From contig NZ_NRQR01000026.1 in the NCBI RefSeq assembly GCF_002849595.1, forward strand, positions 310,001-374,000: a DNA stretch of 64,000 bases. Reading direction: 5' to 3'. Below are positions 54,861 through 64,000 of this stretch, piece by piece; position 1 is the first letter of the stretch; each line of letters opens with the position of its first letter. The DNA is from Luteimonas rhizosphaerae. Lineage in GTDB: Bacteria; Pseudomonadota; Gammaproteobacteria; Xanthomonadales; Xanthomonadaceae. The notes below the pieces were generated by a model, which was not told the DNA's origin, searched no databases, and saw only the letters and a list, made by a program, of their open reading frames with translations. The position numbers and the translations under genes are program-made.

Positions 54861-55649
54861 ATGGAAAACCATCTGATTCATCACTACACGAGCATCGGAG
54901 CGCTAGCTTCGATTCTGCAGAATCGAACAATTCGCTTTGGTCGTCTGGATACCTTAGACGATACAGAGGAAGCACAGAGCATCGGTGATTTCGATTTCGG
55001 TTCAATGCTTTTCGCGAGCTGCTGGGTCGAAAAGGCTGAGGAGGACATTGCACAATGGGCGATGTATGGCCACGCCATGAAAGGCGTCCGGATATCTCTG
55101 CCTAGGCAGCCATTTTCTCAGGTCCCGATGCTCTCACCGACGTTTCTAATGAATGGATTGCGGTGCCCTGGTTACGTGCTATCTCCTGACCAGATCGAGG
55201 ACGAAAGCATGTTTCTCTCCAGAGTTAACTATGTGGCCGATATAGCCGCAGAATACGCTGCTCGCGTTCAGCACCTGCCTCCTGACGGAATCAATGTCAA
55301 CGGCCGAATAGTTCAACTTGCTACGTACAAGCACCTCCGCTGGTCATTCCAGCAGGAGGTGAGATTTGTGCTTCATGCGACCGTTGGCCCTTCGAGTTGG
55401 ACCGACGACGCGGACTGGGCGCGACAGTACAGCGAGCTAGCAGAAGCCTCCATCGCAACGAAATTGCGCCCCACTGTTCGCTACATCGATAGGGAGTTGT
55501 CATCAGCTGCCTTAGCTAGCGCGAAGATTGTGCTGGGTCCGCTGACGGACACATCCGAACAGCTGATCGTTGAGTCCCTCGTCAATTCCCTGGCTCCTGG
55601 GGTGCCGATACGCAAGAGCGAACTGACCGGTCTTATACGTCATCGCTAG
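54861..55649 (+). CDS. DUF2971 family protein
   Basis: A 262-residue cytosolic protein. HHYTSIGALASILQNRTIRFGRLDTLDDTEE, then FASCWVEKAEEDIAQWAMYG and GVRISLP are the DUF2971 signature. Such genes occur often in mobile or defence-type islands; the molecular function is unknown. Codons here use A/T in third positions far more than flanking genes, which points to recent acquisition. GGAG lies eight bases before the ATG. Confidence 0.8.
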   Translation: MENHLIHHYTSIGALASILQNRTIRFGRLDTLDDTEEAQSIGDFDFGSMLFASCWVEKAEEDIAQWAMYGHAMKGVRISLPRQPFSQVPMLSPTFLMNGLRCPGYVLSPDQIEDESMFLSRVNYVADIAAEYAARVQHLPPDGINVNGRIVQLATYKHLRWSFQQEVRFVLHATVGPSSWTDDADWARQYSELAEASIATKLRPTVRYIDRELSSAALASAKIVLGPLTDTSEQLIVESLVNSLAPGVPIRKSELTGLIRHR

Positions 55650-55946
55650 TCGCTGTTTTCTGTCACTAGACTCGTCCTTAAGCAGTCGCCGCCATCGAAT
55701 CGAGGGAGTGGCTTGGACGATCGGCCAGTCGATTTCCGGCTAACGCCGTTGACGAGGGTGAGCCCTCAGCGGCTACTGCAAGCTGCTCTTCGCGATCAAA
55801 TGGCATCACGACCAAGCGGAGAAGGATGCGGAAGAAGAAGCGCGAGCAGGAATGGAGCGGTGGAGGCGGCGAGGCGTAGCCGCGTACCGGAGATCATCCA
55901 TGGATGGGTTGATCGAGATCTAAAGTAAATTTGACCGCTTTAGTTA
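55650..55946. other. Intergenic stretch with a possible decayed gene fragment
   Basis: In one plus-strand frame 55762-55925 reads without start as GYCKLLFAIKWHHDQAEKD, then an acidic/Arg-rich helix and SSMDGLIEI before TAA. The composition is protein-like and more GC-rich than both neighbours, so it may be the 3' remnant of a host gene. An overlapping frame starting at TTG 55713 is less convincing. Confidence 0.35.
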
Positions 55947-56594
55947 TTAAGATGCATGCCGAATTCTCTGATTCCACTGCTGGATTGTCAGTCGCTCGCG
56001 CATGGCGCTTAGAAGGTCTGTAAAGCAATCGGAAATCAACTTTCGAGTGCTGTCAGTCGCGACCTGCGTCACGAGTTCCACACTGCCGAAGATGGTGCTG
56101 TACTCGTATACGACCCATACATCCTTGATGTTGAGTGGAAGATTGACGTACGAGTAGACCGGTGATCCGAAGGTTGTCGTTGTCTTCGGTGGTAGCAGGA
56201 CTGAGTTTGGATTCGAGTCCTCCTCAAGCGTGTTCTTGAAGAGTGACTGCCTAGAAACATTTCTGTTTCTTATCTCGTTGGACAGCGGGGTTTGGTTGAT
56301 TGGAGTGGTGGTATCTCTGTAAAGCTCAAGGGATATCTGTCCTGGCTCTCCTACGAGCAAGACAGACCTGACACGAATGGTAGCGTTGGAGTAATTGTCG
56401 ATCTGCACAGAAAAATTGCACTGCATCTGGTCTTGGCTATAGGTAACGCCGACGCCATTTGCGTTTATTAGCTGTGCAAGCTGCCGTTCGAGTCTTTTGT
56501 TTCGTAGCCAGCTATAGATCCAAGCAATTGCGCCCAGTACTGCAGCCGCTACAAGGCTTTTCGACACGTCAGCGAGCAGCGAAATTATGTCCAT
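55947..56594 (-). CDS. Single-pass membrane protein of unknown function (cassette-borne)
   Basis: A 215-residue protein with one N-terminal TM (~12-30), a basic stop-transfer (RNKRLERQ), and a beta-rich domain (VQIDNYSNATIRVRSVLLVG) resembling immunoglobulin-like sandwich proteins. AT-rich codons mark it as foreign. Its ATG lies only three bases after the GTTAGGT of an attC-like site, a usual geometry for integron gene cassettes. No Shine-Dalgarno is needed to explain this spacing. Function unknown. Confidence 0.7.
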   Translation of the reverse strand: MDIISLLADVSKSLVAAAVLGAIAWIYSWLRNKRLERQLAQLINANGVGVTYSQDQMQCNFSVQIDNYSNATIRVRSVLLVGEPGQISLELYRDTTTPINQTPLSNEIRNRNVSRQSLFKNTLEEDSNPNSVLLPPKTTTTFGSPVYSYVNLPLNIKDVWVVYEYSTIFGSVELVTQVATDSTRKLISDCFTDLLSAMRERLTIQQWNQRIRHAS

Positions 56595-56597
56595 GCA

Positions 56598-56657
56598 ACC
56601 TAACGCCTGAAGTGGGCCGTGCCGCGAAACGGCATCGGTTTGAGTGAACTGTCAGCG
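56598..56657 (-). mobile_element. Integron attC-like recombination site
   Basis: On the minus strand the 60 bases open with CGCTGAC (degenerate R'') and end with GTTAGGT, which fits the R' core GTTRRRY. Between them CCGATGCCG and CGGCACGG pair around TTTCG with one unpaired A, like the extrahelical base of attC hairpins. The TGA stop of the upstream gene lies in R'' and the next gene starts three bases after R'. Layout and internal sequence resemble aadA-type 60-base elements. Confidence 0.65.
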
Positions 56658-56963
56658 CTCAATCCGTTGCGAGTCGGACTGCCGAACCTCAGCTTGCGGC
56701 GCATCCTGCGCTTGAGGTGCGGGTATCGCAGGCGCTTTATCGCTCGATCCTGCGGAAGCGGCGGTTCCATAAATCTCGAGGAAGCCAAGGAATCCAATCA
56801 CAAAGAATGCTCCGCCTAAGCCCTCTAGGATCATCTCAATGAGCTTTGACAGGTATGGCAGAGGTAGGATGTATCCAGCCGCTGCGGCGATCAGATAAGT
56901 CGGAATGCTGGCGATGAGGCAGTACTTCTGCCATTTGGATAAACGATTCCACGCTTTTCGCAT
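56652..56963 (-). CDS. Two-helix membrane protein of unknown function (cassette-borne)
   Basis: A 103-residue protein: hydrophobic ~12-33 and ~43-64, then a Gln/Ala/Pro-rich cytosolic tail ending SQRIER. A GGGGGAG lies nine bases before ATG 56963; GTG 56966 is an alternative. The stop codon overlaps the R'' end of the attC-like site. AT-richer than the chromosome. No family recognised. Confidence 0.62.
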   Translation of the reverse strand: MRKAWNRLSKWQKYCLIASIPTYLIAAAAGYILPLPYLSKLIEMILEGLGGAFFVIGFLGFLEIYGTAASAGSSDKAPAIPAPQAQDAPQAEVRQSDSQRIER

Positions 56964-57253
56964 CACGACTGTCTCCCCCTTTGATCGCTAACTATTATTC
57001 GACCCCGTAAATAGGCCGTTGCGTGGAGTATGCAGTGGAATTCCTCCCTTCGCCAAGGTTCGTATTTCTATCTGTATCCGATGACTTGTCACTTTGCCAT
57101 TGATTGGTTGGCTCGGCATCTGTCTGCGTTACCTAGCGGCTTCCGAGGATCGGAATTACAAGTCTAACGTGGGGTGTGGCGCTGCTGAATGTGTTCGGTG
57201 AGTATCGCCGTGCCGCTGCTCAGCTGTCCAAGGGATTTCCGTCCAGCAGAACG
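56964..57253. other. Leader of the first cassette and right edge of the island
   Basis: On the minus strand GTTAGAC (57160-57166) fits the attC/attI core GTTRRRY and could be the right-hand recombination point. No hairpin of attC type precedes it, and no integrase is near. A 43-codon minus-strand frame (57119-56988) without Shine-Dalgarno lies between it and the membrane-protein gene. The high-GC chromosome resumes near 57176. Confidence 0.4.
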
Positions 57254-57283
57254 AAACAGGGCGCCTCGAAAGGCGCCCTGTTT
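57254..57283. terminator. 13-base-pair hairpin between the island and the PfkB kinase gene
   Basis: Perfect arms AAACAGGGCGCCT / AGGCGCCCTGTTT with a 4-base loop and Ts on both sides. It should end the minus-strand kinase transcript and insulate the island. Confidence 0.85.
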
Positions 57284-57308
57284 TCAGAACTTCGCAATGT
57301 CACCCGAC

Positions 57309-58259
57309 TCAAACCGTCGTCTTGCTCTCCAACGCGTACCCGAACTGCTGCCGGAACTGCAGCGAGAACTCGTCGTAGTCGAAGCGCTGGTTCTGGGTGC
57401 CGGGGTGCTCGACCTTCAGCGCGCCCATCAGGTTGCCGATGCGGCCGATGGTCAGCCAGTCGCAGCCTTTCTCGATGCCGAAGATCAGGCCGGCGCGGAA
57501 GGCGTCGCCGCAGCCGGTGGGGTCGGTCACGCGGCGCTCGTGCGCCGGGGGCACATCGTGGGTCTGGCCTTCGGCATGGATCACCACGCCCTTGGGGCCG
57601 CGGGTGCAGATGTAGGCGCGCACCTTGCCGGCGATGACGGTCTCGTCCCAGCCGGTGCGTTCCTGCAGCAGGTTGGACTCGTAGTCGTTGACGACCACGT
57701 AGTCCGCCAGGTCGATGAACTTGCGCAGCTCTTCGCCGTTGAACAGCGGCATGGCCTGGCCGGGGTCGAAGATGAAGGGGATCTTGCCTTCCGAGAATTC
57801 CTGCGCGTTCTGCAGCATGCCGTCGCGGCCGTCCGGGCCGACGAGGCCGATGGTCACGTTGGGGACGTCGCGCACGTGGTTCTCGTGGCTGCGCATCATC
57901 GCGCCCGGGTGGAAGGCGGTGATCTGGTTGTTGTCCAGATCGGTGGTGATGAAGGCCTGGGGCGTGAACAGGTCGGGGATCTCGCGGACCTGGGACAGGT
58001 CGATGCCGTGTTCCTCGAACCATTCGCGGTAGGGGCCGAAATCCTGGCCGACGGTGCCCATCGGGATCGGATCGCCGCCGAGCAGCTTCAGGTTGTAGGC
58101 GATGTTGCCGGCGCATCCGCCGAACTCGCGGCGCATCCGCGGCACCAGGAACGAGACGTTCAGGATGTGCACCTTGTCGGGCAGGATGTGGTTCTTGAAC
58201 TGGTCGGGGAACACCATGATGGTGTCGTAGGCCAGGGAACCGCAGATCAGTGCAGACAT
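57309..58259 (-). CDS. PfkB-family carbohydrate/adenosine kinase
   Basis: A 316-residue ribokinase-fold enzyme. FGGCAGNIAYNLKLLGG is the N-terminal PfkB signature, VNDYE a middle motif, and DPTGCGDAFRAGL the C-terminal signature with the catalytic Asp and anion hole. Xanthomonad relatives are named adenosine kinase. It phosphorylates a sugar or nucleoside hydroxyl with ATP. The gene lies alone between the island terminator and divergent mreB. Confidence 0.88.
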   Translation of the reverse strand: MSALICGSLAYDTIMVFPDQFKNHILPDKVHILNVSFLVPRMRREFGGCAGNIAYNLKLLGGDPIPMGTVGQDFGPYREWFEEHGIDLSQVREIPDLFTPQAFITTDLDNNQITAFHPGAMMRSHENHVRDVPNVTIGLVGPDGRDGMLQNAQEFSEGKIPFIFDPGQAMPLFNGEELRKFIDLADYVVVNDYESNLLQERTGWDETVIAGKVRAYICTRGPKGVVIHAEGQTHDVPPAHERRVTDPTGCGDAFRAGLIFGIEKGCDWLTIGRIGNLMGALKVEHPGTQNQRFDYDEFSLQFRQQFGYALESKTTV

Positions 58260-58436
58260 CGGGCGCCGCTCGTGACGTGGAGGCCGGCTAGGGTAGCGGC
58301 CCGGGGTGCGGGGGGCCAGCGCGGAGCCCGGCCCGGCGGGCGAGGCGGCAGCGGCCCGGGCCCCGCCGGGGCGCTCGTCGGGTCTCGCACGGCGCGTGCA
58401 CGGGCGGTGTGGCAGGCGCTTTTTTTGCTAGGCTAG

Positions 58437-59519
<1,083 letters not shown>

Positions 59520-59693
59520 CGCGGTCGCGCCAGCGGGCGGCGTGCCGGCGCGGCCTGACCGCGCGCGCCACCCCGTCCGGCGACACCAGCGGGATCCGGC
59601 TGGCACACGGGTCTGCGCGGCGGGACGGCATCCGCGCGAGGCGGGCCACGGCCGCGAATCCACAACCCGACTCCTGACCCCGGCCTCCCGCAC

Positions 59694-60776
59694 GTGTCCT
59701 CCTACGCCCGCTCTCCTGTTCCCCGGCCCGGCGATGTCGCCGGGACGCTGCGGTTGCTGGCCTATCTGGCGCTGTCGCTGGTGCTGCTGGTCTCGGACCA
59801 TCGGGGGGGCTGGCTGACCCAGTTCCGCAACCAGGCGAGCGTGGCCGTGCAGCCGCTGTGGTGGCTGGCGGGACTGCCGTCGCGGGTCGGCGACAGCATG
59901 CGCAACGACGCCGCGACGCGCTCGCAGCTGGCGGCCGACAACCGGCGCCTGCGCAACGAACTGCTGGTGCTCAACGCCGGCCAGGCGCGGCTGCGGGTCG
60001 AAGCGGTCGAGAACGCGCGCCTGCGCAGCCTGCTCGGCGCGGTCGAGCAGGGCAGTCTCGACGTGCAGCTCGCGCCGATCCTCGATGTCGACCAGGACCC
60101 GACCCGGCAGCGCCTGCTGCTCGATACCGGCAGCCGCAACGGCGTGCGCGTCGGCCAGAGCGCGATCGACGCCGGTGGCCTGCTGGGCCAGGTGATCGCG
60201 GTGACGCCGTCGACGGCGACCGTGCTGCTGCTGACCGATCTGGAGCACGCGGTGCCGGTGATCATCGCCCGCAACGGCGTGCGCCTGGTCGCCTACGGCA
60301 GCGGCCGCGCCGGCCACCTGGCGCTGCGCAACATTCCCCTGTCGGCGGAAGTCGAGGTCGGCGATACCGTCGTCACCTCGGGGCTGGGGGGCCGCTTTCC
60401 ACCGGGCTTTCCGGTCGGCACGATCACCGCGCTCGAACCCGACGACAGCCGCGCCTTCCTGGTCGGCGACCTGACCCCGGCCGCGCAGCTCGACCGCGGC
60501 CGCGACGTGCTGCTGCTGCGCGACGTGGTGGTGCCGGTGTCGACGGCCGATCTCGACGCCGAGGCCGCCGCCCGCGATGCCGCCGCCGCGCAGGCCGAGG
60601 CCGAGGCGCGCGCCGCGGCGGAAGGCGGCGCGGCATTGCCGGATACCGGCGCCGATCCGGCCGGGAGCACGCCGGCATCGACCAGCCCCGCCGGCGATGT
60701 GCCCGCGCCGTCCGCCGCCCCGACTGCCACGCCCACGCCTGCCACGCCGCCCCCGCCCGCGGAGACCCGCCCATGA
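59694..60776 (+). CDS. mreC: Rod-shape-determining protein MreC
   Basis: A 360-residue protein. One TM (~17-37), a coiled coil ~75-110 (LAADNRRLRNELLVL), and two beta domains with DVDQDPTRQRLLLDTGSRNGVRVGQ and GDTVVTSGLGGRFPPGFPVG. The ~85-residue C-terminal tail is Ala/Glu- then Pro/Thr-rich and likely disordered. MreC scaffolds PBP2-RodA in the periplasm. The start is GTG 59694; 174 bases separate it from mreB. The stop overlaps mreD (ATGA). Confidence 0.93.
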   Translation: MSSYARSPVPRPGDVAGTLRLLAYLALSLVLLVSDHRGGWLTQFRNQASVAVQPLWWLAGLPSRVGDSMRNDAATRSQLAADNRRLRNELLVLNAGQARLRVEAVENARLRSLLGAVEQGSLDVQLAPILDVDQDPTRQRLLLDTGSRNGVRVGQSAIDAGGLLGQVIAVTPSTATVLLLTDLEHAVPVIIARNGVRLVAYGSGRAGHLALRNIPLSAEVEVGDTVVTSGLGGRFPPGFPVGTITALEPDDSRAFLVGDLTPAAQLDRGRDVLLLRDVVVPVSTADLDAEAAARDAAAAQAEAEARAAAEGGAALPDTGADPAGSTPASTSPAGDVPAPSAAPTATPTPATPPPPAETRP

Positions 60777-61252
60777 GCCGGCGTCGCCATCCCTGGTTGC
60801 TGCCGGCCAGCGTGTTCCTCGCGCTGCTGCTCGGCCTGCTGCCGCTGCCGCTGGCCCTGCAGCCCTACCGGCCGTTCTGGCTGGCGCTGGTCGTCGCCTA
60901 CTGGGTGATCGAGGATCCCGAGCGCGTCGGGCTCGGCGTCGCCTTCGCGGTCGGCCTGATCGGCGATCTCGCCTTCGGTGGCCTGCTCGGCGAACAGGCG
61001 CTGCGGCTGGTAGTGATGAGCTTCATCCTGCAGCGCTTCCGCGCCCAGCTGCGGTTCTTCCCGCTGGCCCAGCAGGCGCTGGCGATCGGCGGCCTGCTGC
61101 TCAACGACCGCGTGGTCAGCGCGGCGATCCATCTGGCGCTCGGCGTGCCGCAGCTGCCGTGGACCTACTGGCTGGCGCCGCTGATCGGCATGGCGCTGTG
61201 GGCGCCGCTGTATCTGGTCATGGACGCGCTCCGCTTCGGGCGCCGTTCGTGA
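60773..61252 (+). CDS. mreD: Rod-shape-determining protein MreD
   Basis: A 159-residue integral membrane protein with about five helices. GLLPLPLALQPYRPFWLALVVAYWV and the GLIGDLAFGGLLGEQALRLV motif are MreD hallmarks. It belongs to the elongasome with MreC and PBP2. Overlaps the mreC stop by four bases. Confidence 0.92.
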   Translation: MSRRRHPWLLPASVFLALLLGLLPLPLALQPYRPFWLALVVAYWVIEDPERVGLGVAFAVGLIGDLAFGGLLGEQALRLVVMSFILQRFRAQLRFFPLAQQALAIGGLLLNDRVVSAAIHLALGVPQLPWTYWLAPLIGMALWAPLYLVMDALRFGRRS

Positions 61253-61284
61253 GTCGCGCCGCGCACCACCGGCGCGCCTGAGCC

Positions 61285-63348
61285 ATGGGGCCGCGCCGCC
61301 ATCGTCCTGGCATCCGCGACAACGCCGGCGAGTCGGCGTCGTTCCGGCTGCGCGCGCTGATCGGCTTCGGCGGTGTCGTGCTCGCGCTCGGCGCGCTGGC
61401 CGGCTGGTACTTCAAGCTGCAGGTCGTCGATCACGACGTCTACGCGAAACGTTCGGAAGCCAACCGCATCAAGCCGCGGCCGGTGGTGCCGGGGCGCGGT
61501 CTGATCTACGACCGTGCCGGCCGCATCCTCGCCGACAACGAACAGGCCTACCGCCTCGACGTGACCCCCGAGGACGTCGACGATCCCGACGCGCTGATCG
61601 CCGAGCTGTCGAAGATCATCGCCCTGTCGGCCGAGGACATCGAACGCTTCGACCGCGAGCGCCGCGCCCAGCGCAGCTTCCACGCGGTGACGCTGAAGCT
61701 GCGCATCAGCGAGGACGAGATGGCGCGCTTCGCGCTCGACCGCTGGCGCTTCCCCGGCGTCGAGGTCGTGCCGTATCTCAACCGCCACTACCCCTACGGC
61801 GACCTGTTCGCCCACGTGGTCGGCTACGTCGGCCGCACCGACGAGGGCGATGTCGCGCGCTACGGCGAGTCGCACCTGCTGTTCCCGCAGACCGGGCGCA
61901 CGGGTCTGGAGCGCTATTACGACGACATCCTGCGCGGCAGCATCGGCTACGAGCAGGTCGAGACCAACGTCGAGGGGCGCGCGCTGCGCCGGCTCGGCAT
62001 GGTGCCGGCGACGGCGGGCACCGACCTGCGGCTGAGCGTGGACGCCGAACTGCAGCAGGCGATGGCGCTGGCCTTCGGCGGCCTGCACGGCTCGGCCGTC
62101 GCGGTCGATCCGGCGACCGGCGACGTGCTCGGCATGGTCAGCCTGCCGAGCTTCGACCCCAACCTGTTCGTCAACGGCATCTCGCACGCCGACTACCGCC
62201 GGCTGATGGACGATCCGGCGCGGCCGCTGTTCAACCGCAACGTGCTGGGCGGCGGCCCGCCGGGCTCGACGATCAAGCCGCTGGTCGCGCTGGCCGGCGT
62301 CGACAGCGGCCTGCGCACGCCGGAGTCGCGGGTGTTCTCGACCGGCGAGTTCTTCATCCCCGGCCAGCGCCGCGGCTACCGCGATGCGGCGCGCGGCGCC
62401 GGCTGGACCGACCTGCGCGATTCGATCGCGCGCTCGGTCAACTACTACTACTACCAGCTCGCCTACGAGATGGGCATCGAGCGCTTCGACCAGTACATGA
62501 CCCGCTACGGCTTCGGCCAGGCGACCGGCATCGACCTGCTGGGCGAGAACATCGGCGTGGTGCCGTCGCCGCGCTACAAGGCCTCGCGCACCCGCGAGCC
62601 CTGGTATGCGGGCGAAACCGTGATCGCGGGCATCGGCCAGGGCTACTGGATCGCGACCGCGCTGCAGCTCGCGCGCGGCACCGCGGCGATCGCCAGCGGC
62701 GGCGAGCTCAATACGTTGCACCTGGCCGCCGAACGCCGCGACGGCTTCGACGCGCCGTGGCGCGCGGTGCCGCGGCCGGCGCCGACGCGGATCACCGAGC
62801 GCCCCGAGCATCTGCGCGCGGTGCAGGAAGGCATGGTCACGACGATCCACGGCCGCGGCACCGGCACGCGCATGGCGATCGGCGCCGAGTACCGCATGGC
62901 CGGCAAGACCGGCACCGCGCAGCGCGTGAGCCGCCGAGGCAGCGCCAGCACCGATCCGCGCAACCTGCCGTACCACCTGCGCCACCAGGCGCTGTTCGTC
63001 GGCTACGCGCCGGCGGAAGACCCGAAGATCGCGCTCGCGGTCATCGTCGAACACGGCGGCTACGGCGGCACGACCGCCGCGCCGATCGCGCGCAAGATCT
63101 TCGACGCGTGGCTGCTCGGCACGATGCCCGAGGTCGAGGTCGATCCCGTCACCGGCGCGCCGCTCGCGGTCGCCGCCGCGGGCCCGCAGGCCGCGCTGGC
63201 GCCCGAGCCCTCGTTCGAGACCGTCACCGGCGGCGTGCGCACCGCGCCGCGCGATGCCAACGGCCGCTTTCCGGGCGTGCCGGCGCCGCGCGTGCCGGCC
63301 GGGGCGCCGCGTGAATCCGATGCCGCGCCTGCGGAGGTGACGCCGTGA
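61285..63348 (+). CDS. mrdA: Penicillin-binding protein 2 (elongation transpeptidase)
   Basis: A 687-residue class B PBP. One TM (~25-44), dimerisation/pedestal domain with RGLIYDRAGRILADN near 71-85, then the transpeptidase domain: SxxK is S328-T-I-K331, SxN is S384-V-N, KTG is at K541. It cross-links peptidoglycan during elongation with RodA. The C-terminal ~60 residues are Pro/Ala-rich. GTGA overlap links it to rodA. Confidence 0.95.
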   Translation: MGPRRHRPGIRDNAGESASFRLRALIGFGGVVLALGALAGWYFKLQVVDHDVYAKRSEANRIKPRPVVPGRGLIYDRAGRILADNEQAYRLDVTPEDVDDPDALIAELSKIIALSAEDIERFDRERRAQRSFHAVTLKLRISEDEMARFALDRWRFPGVEVVPYLNRHYPYGDLFAHVVGYVGRTDEGDVARYGESHLLFPQTGRTGLERYYDDILRGSIGYEQVETNVEGRALRRLGMVPATAGTDLRLSVDAELQQAMALAFGGLHGSAVAVDPATGDVLGMVSLPSFDPNLFVNGISHADYRRLMDDPARPLFNRNVLGGGPPGSTIKPLVALAGVDSGLRTPESRVFSTGEFFIPGQRRGYRDAARGAGWTDLRDSIARSVNYYYYQLAYEMGIERFDQYMTRYGFGQATGIDLLGENIGVVPSPRYKASRTREPWYAGETVIAGIGQGYWIATALQLARGTAAIASGGELNTLHLAAERRDGFDAPWRAVPRPAPTRITERPEHLRAVQEGMVTTIHGRGTGTRMAIGAEYRMAGKTGTAQRVSRRGSASTDPRNLPYHLRHQALFVGYAPAEDPKIALAVIVEHGGYGGTTAAPIARKIFDAWLLGTMPEVEVDPVTGAPLAVAAAGPQAALAPEPSFETVTGGVRTAPRDANGRFPGVPAPRVPAGAPRESDAAPAEVTP

Positions 63349-64000
63349 ACGTGATCCTGCGCTGGCTGCTCGACATGATCGGGCGCTTCGTGCGCACGCT
63401 GGACTGGCCGCTGCTCGCCGCGCTGCTCGCGCTGATGGGCATCGGCCTGGCGGTGCTGCACAGCGCCAGCGGCCAGAACCTGGCGATGGTGCAGTCGCAG
63501 GCGCTGCGCTACGGCGTCGGCCTCGGCGCGATGTGGGTGCTGTCGCGCATTCCCGCGATCGAGCTGCGCCGCTTCACGCCGCTGGCCTACGGCATTTCGC
63601 TGCTGCCGTTGATCGCGGTGCTGTTCATGGGCACCGGGCGCAGCGGCCAGCACTGGCTCAATCTGGGCGCGTTCTACGTGCAGCCGGCCGAGCTGATGAA
63701 ACTGTCGCTGCCGATGATGGCCGCCTGGTGGCTGGGCCAGCAGGCCGGACCGCCGCGTCTGGCGACGGTGCTGGTCGCCGCGGCGATCATCGGCGTGCCG
63801 ACCGGCCTGGTGCTGCTGCAGCCGGATTTCGGTACCGCGATGCTGGTCGCATCGGGCGGCGCGTTCGCGCTGTACCTGGCGGGCCTGTCGTGGTGGTGGT
63901 TCGTCGGCGGCGCCGCCGCGGTCGTGGTCTCGGCGCCGGCCGCGTGGTTCTTCTATCTGCAGCAGTACCAGAAGGACCGCATCCTGACCTTCCTCGATCC
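63345..64000 (+). CDS. rodA: Peptidoglycan glycosyltransferase RodA (partial, cut by window end)
   Basis: The first 218 residues of a SEDS-family polymerase: LDWPLLAALLALMGIGLAVLHSASG at TM1, GTGRSGQHWLNLGAFYVQPAELMKL and LVLLQPDFGTAMLV with the conserved acidic residue. It makes glycan strands with PBP2. The start is GTG 63345 with GGAGG seven bases upstream; it overlaps the mrdA stop. The gene runs off the right edge. Confidence 0.95.
   Translation, partial: MNVILRWLLDMIGRFVRTLDWPLLAALLALMGIGLAVLHSASGQNLAMVQSQALRYGVGLGAMWVLSRIPAIELRRFTPLAYGISLLPLIAVLFMGTGRSGQHWLNLGAFYVQPAELMKLSLPMMAAWWLGQQAGPPRLATVLVAAAIIGVPTGLVLLQPDFGTAMLVASGGAFALYLAGLSWWWFVGGAAAVVVSAPAAWFFYLQQYQKDRILTFLD

Noticed and set aside
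54861..55649. A third integron cassette carrying the DUF2971 gene
   Set aside because: No GTTRRRY core with an attC-type hairpin was found on either side of this plus-strand gene.
55713..55928. 71-codon plus-strand frame starting TTG in the island
   Set aside because: No Shine-Dalgarno and an Arg/Ser-rich product. A neighbouring frame reads more protein-like but lacks a start, so only a decayed fragment is noted.
56988..57119. 43-codon minus-strand frame in the cassette leader
   Set aside because: No ribosome-binding site and no recognisable feature. Mentioned in the region entry but not called a gene.
57189..58436. 415-codon plus-strand frame opposite the PfkB kinase
   Set aside because: Shadow of the kinase gene, which carries both PfkB signatures on the minus strand.

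Overview
The window is high-GC DNA from one chromosome of a gammaproteobacterium of the Xanthomonadaceae/Lysobacteraceae type (Lysobacter, Luteimonas and relatives). The assignment rests on gene order and family content: a lexA-imuA-imuB-dnaE2 mutasome operon with a TGTACA-type LexA box, a rho/trxA/rhlB neighbourhood, lptM-dapF-DUF484-xerC, hslVU, ftsEX and mreBCD-mrdA-rodA. No tRNA, rRNA, CRISPR array or insertion sequence was recognised. All coordinates, start choices and family calls come from reading the sequence; no database search was run.

Layout. 1-3385: the end of an unknown gene, then a membrane-anchored giant ankyrin-repeat protein. 3491-9394 (minus): the SOS mutagenesis operon lexA-imuA-imuB-dnaE2. 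9639-14948: a TonB-C-like secreted protein, rho, trxA and rhlB. 15382-19794: ftsE-ftsX, a two-receiver response regulator, ung, a HipA-like kinase and a DUF3037 protein. 20113-22884: phasin, queD, a glycerophosphodiesterase and a lipoprotein. 22990-31836: an ECF sigma/anti-sigma pair and a tightly coupled membrane-lipid operon (desaturase, FAD oxidoreductase, DUF1365, CFA synthase, DUF1295, second CFA-like methyltransferase, lipocalin). The sigma gene and the lipid operon share an upstream motif GCATCC-N16-CGTATC, which suggests one regulon. 32053-34142: a YbaN protein and a nuclease toxin/YezG-type immunity pair. 34313-39798: lptM-dapF-DUF484-xerC and hslV-hslU. 39873-47236: secreted and membrane proteins, a PhD/zeta-like toxin-antitoxin pair, an EmrAB-type efflux pair and a SulP transporter. 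47416-54779: cytosine deaminase, ubiE, an M1 aminopeptidase lipoprotein, small secreted proteins, a MATE pump and a small membrane protein. 54780-57250: an AT-richer accessory island with a DUF2971 gene, two orphan membrane-protein genes and an integron-type attC site. 57309-64000: an adenosine kinase-like PfkB protein and the cell-shape operon mreBCD-mrdA-rodA, cut by the window end.

Points needing a second look. Three conserved genes carry short internal deletions: hslU and ubiE are frameshifted, and the second CFA-like gene has lost about a dozen residues next to its SAM motif. Either these are real lesions or they mark assembly errors. Several genes have a -10-like hexamer 5-7 bases before the start codon and no Shine-Dalgarno, which suggests leaderless transcripts. 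The cassette-like island and the toxin/immunity pair are the most accessory parts of the window.
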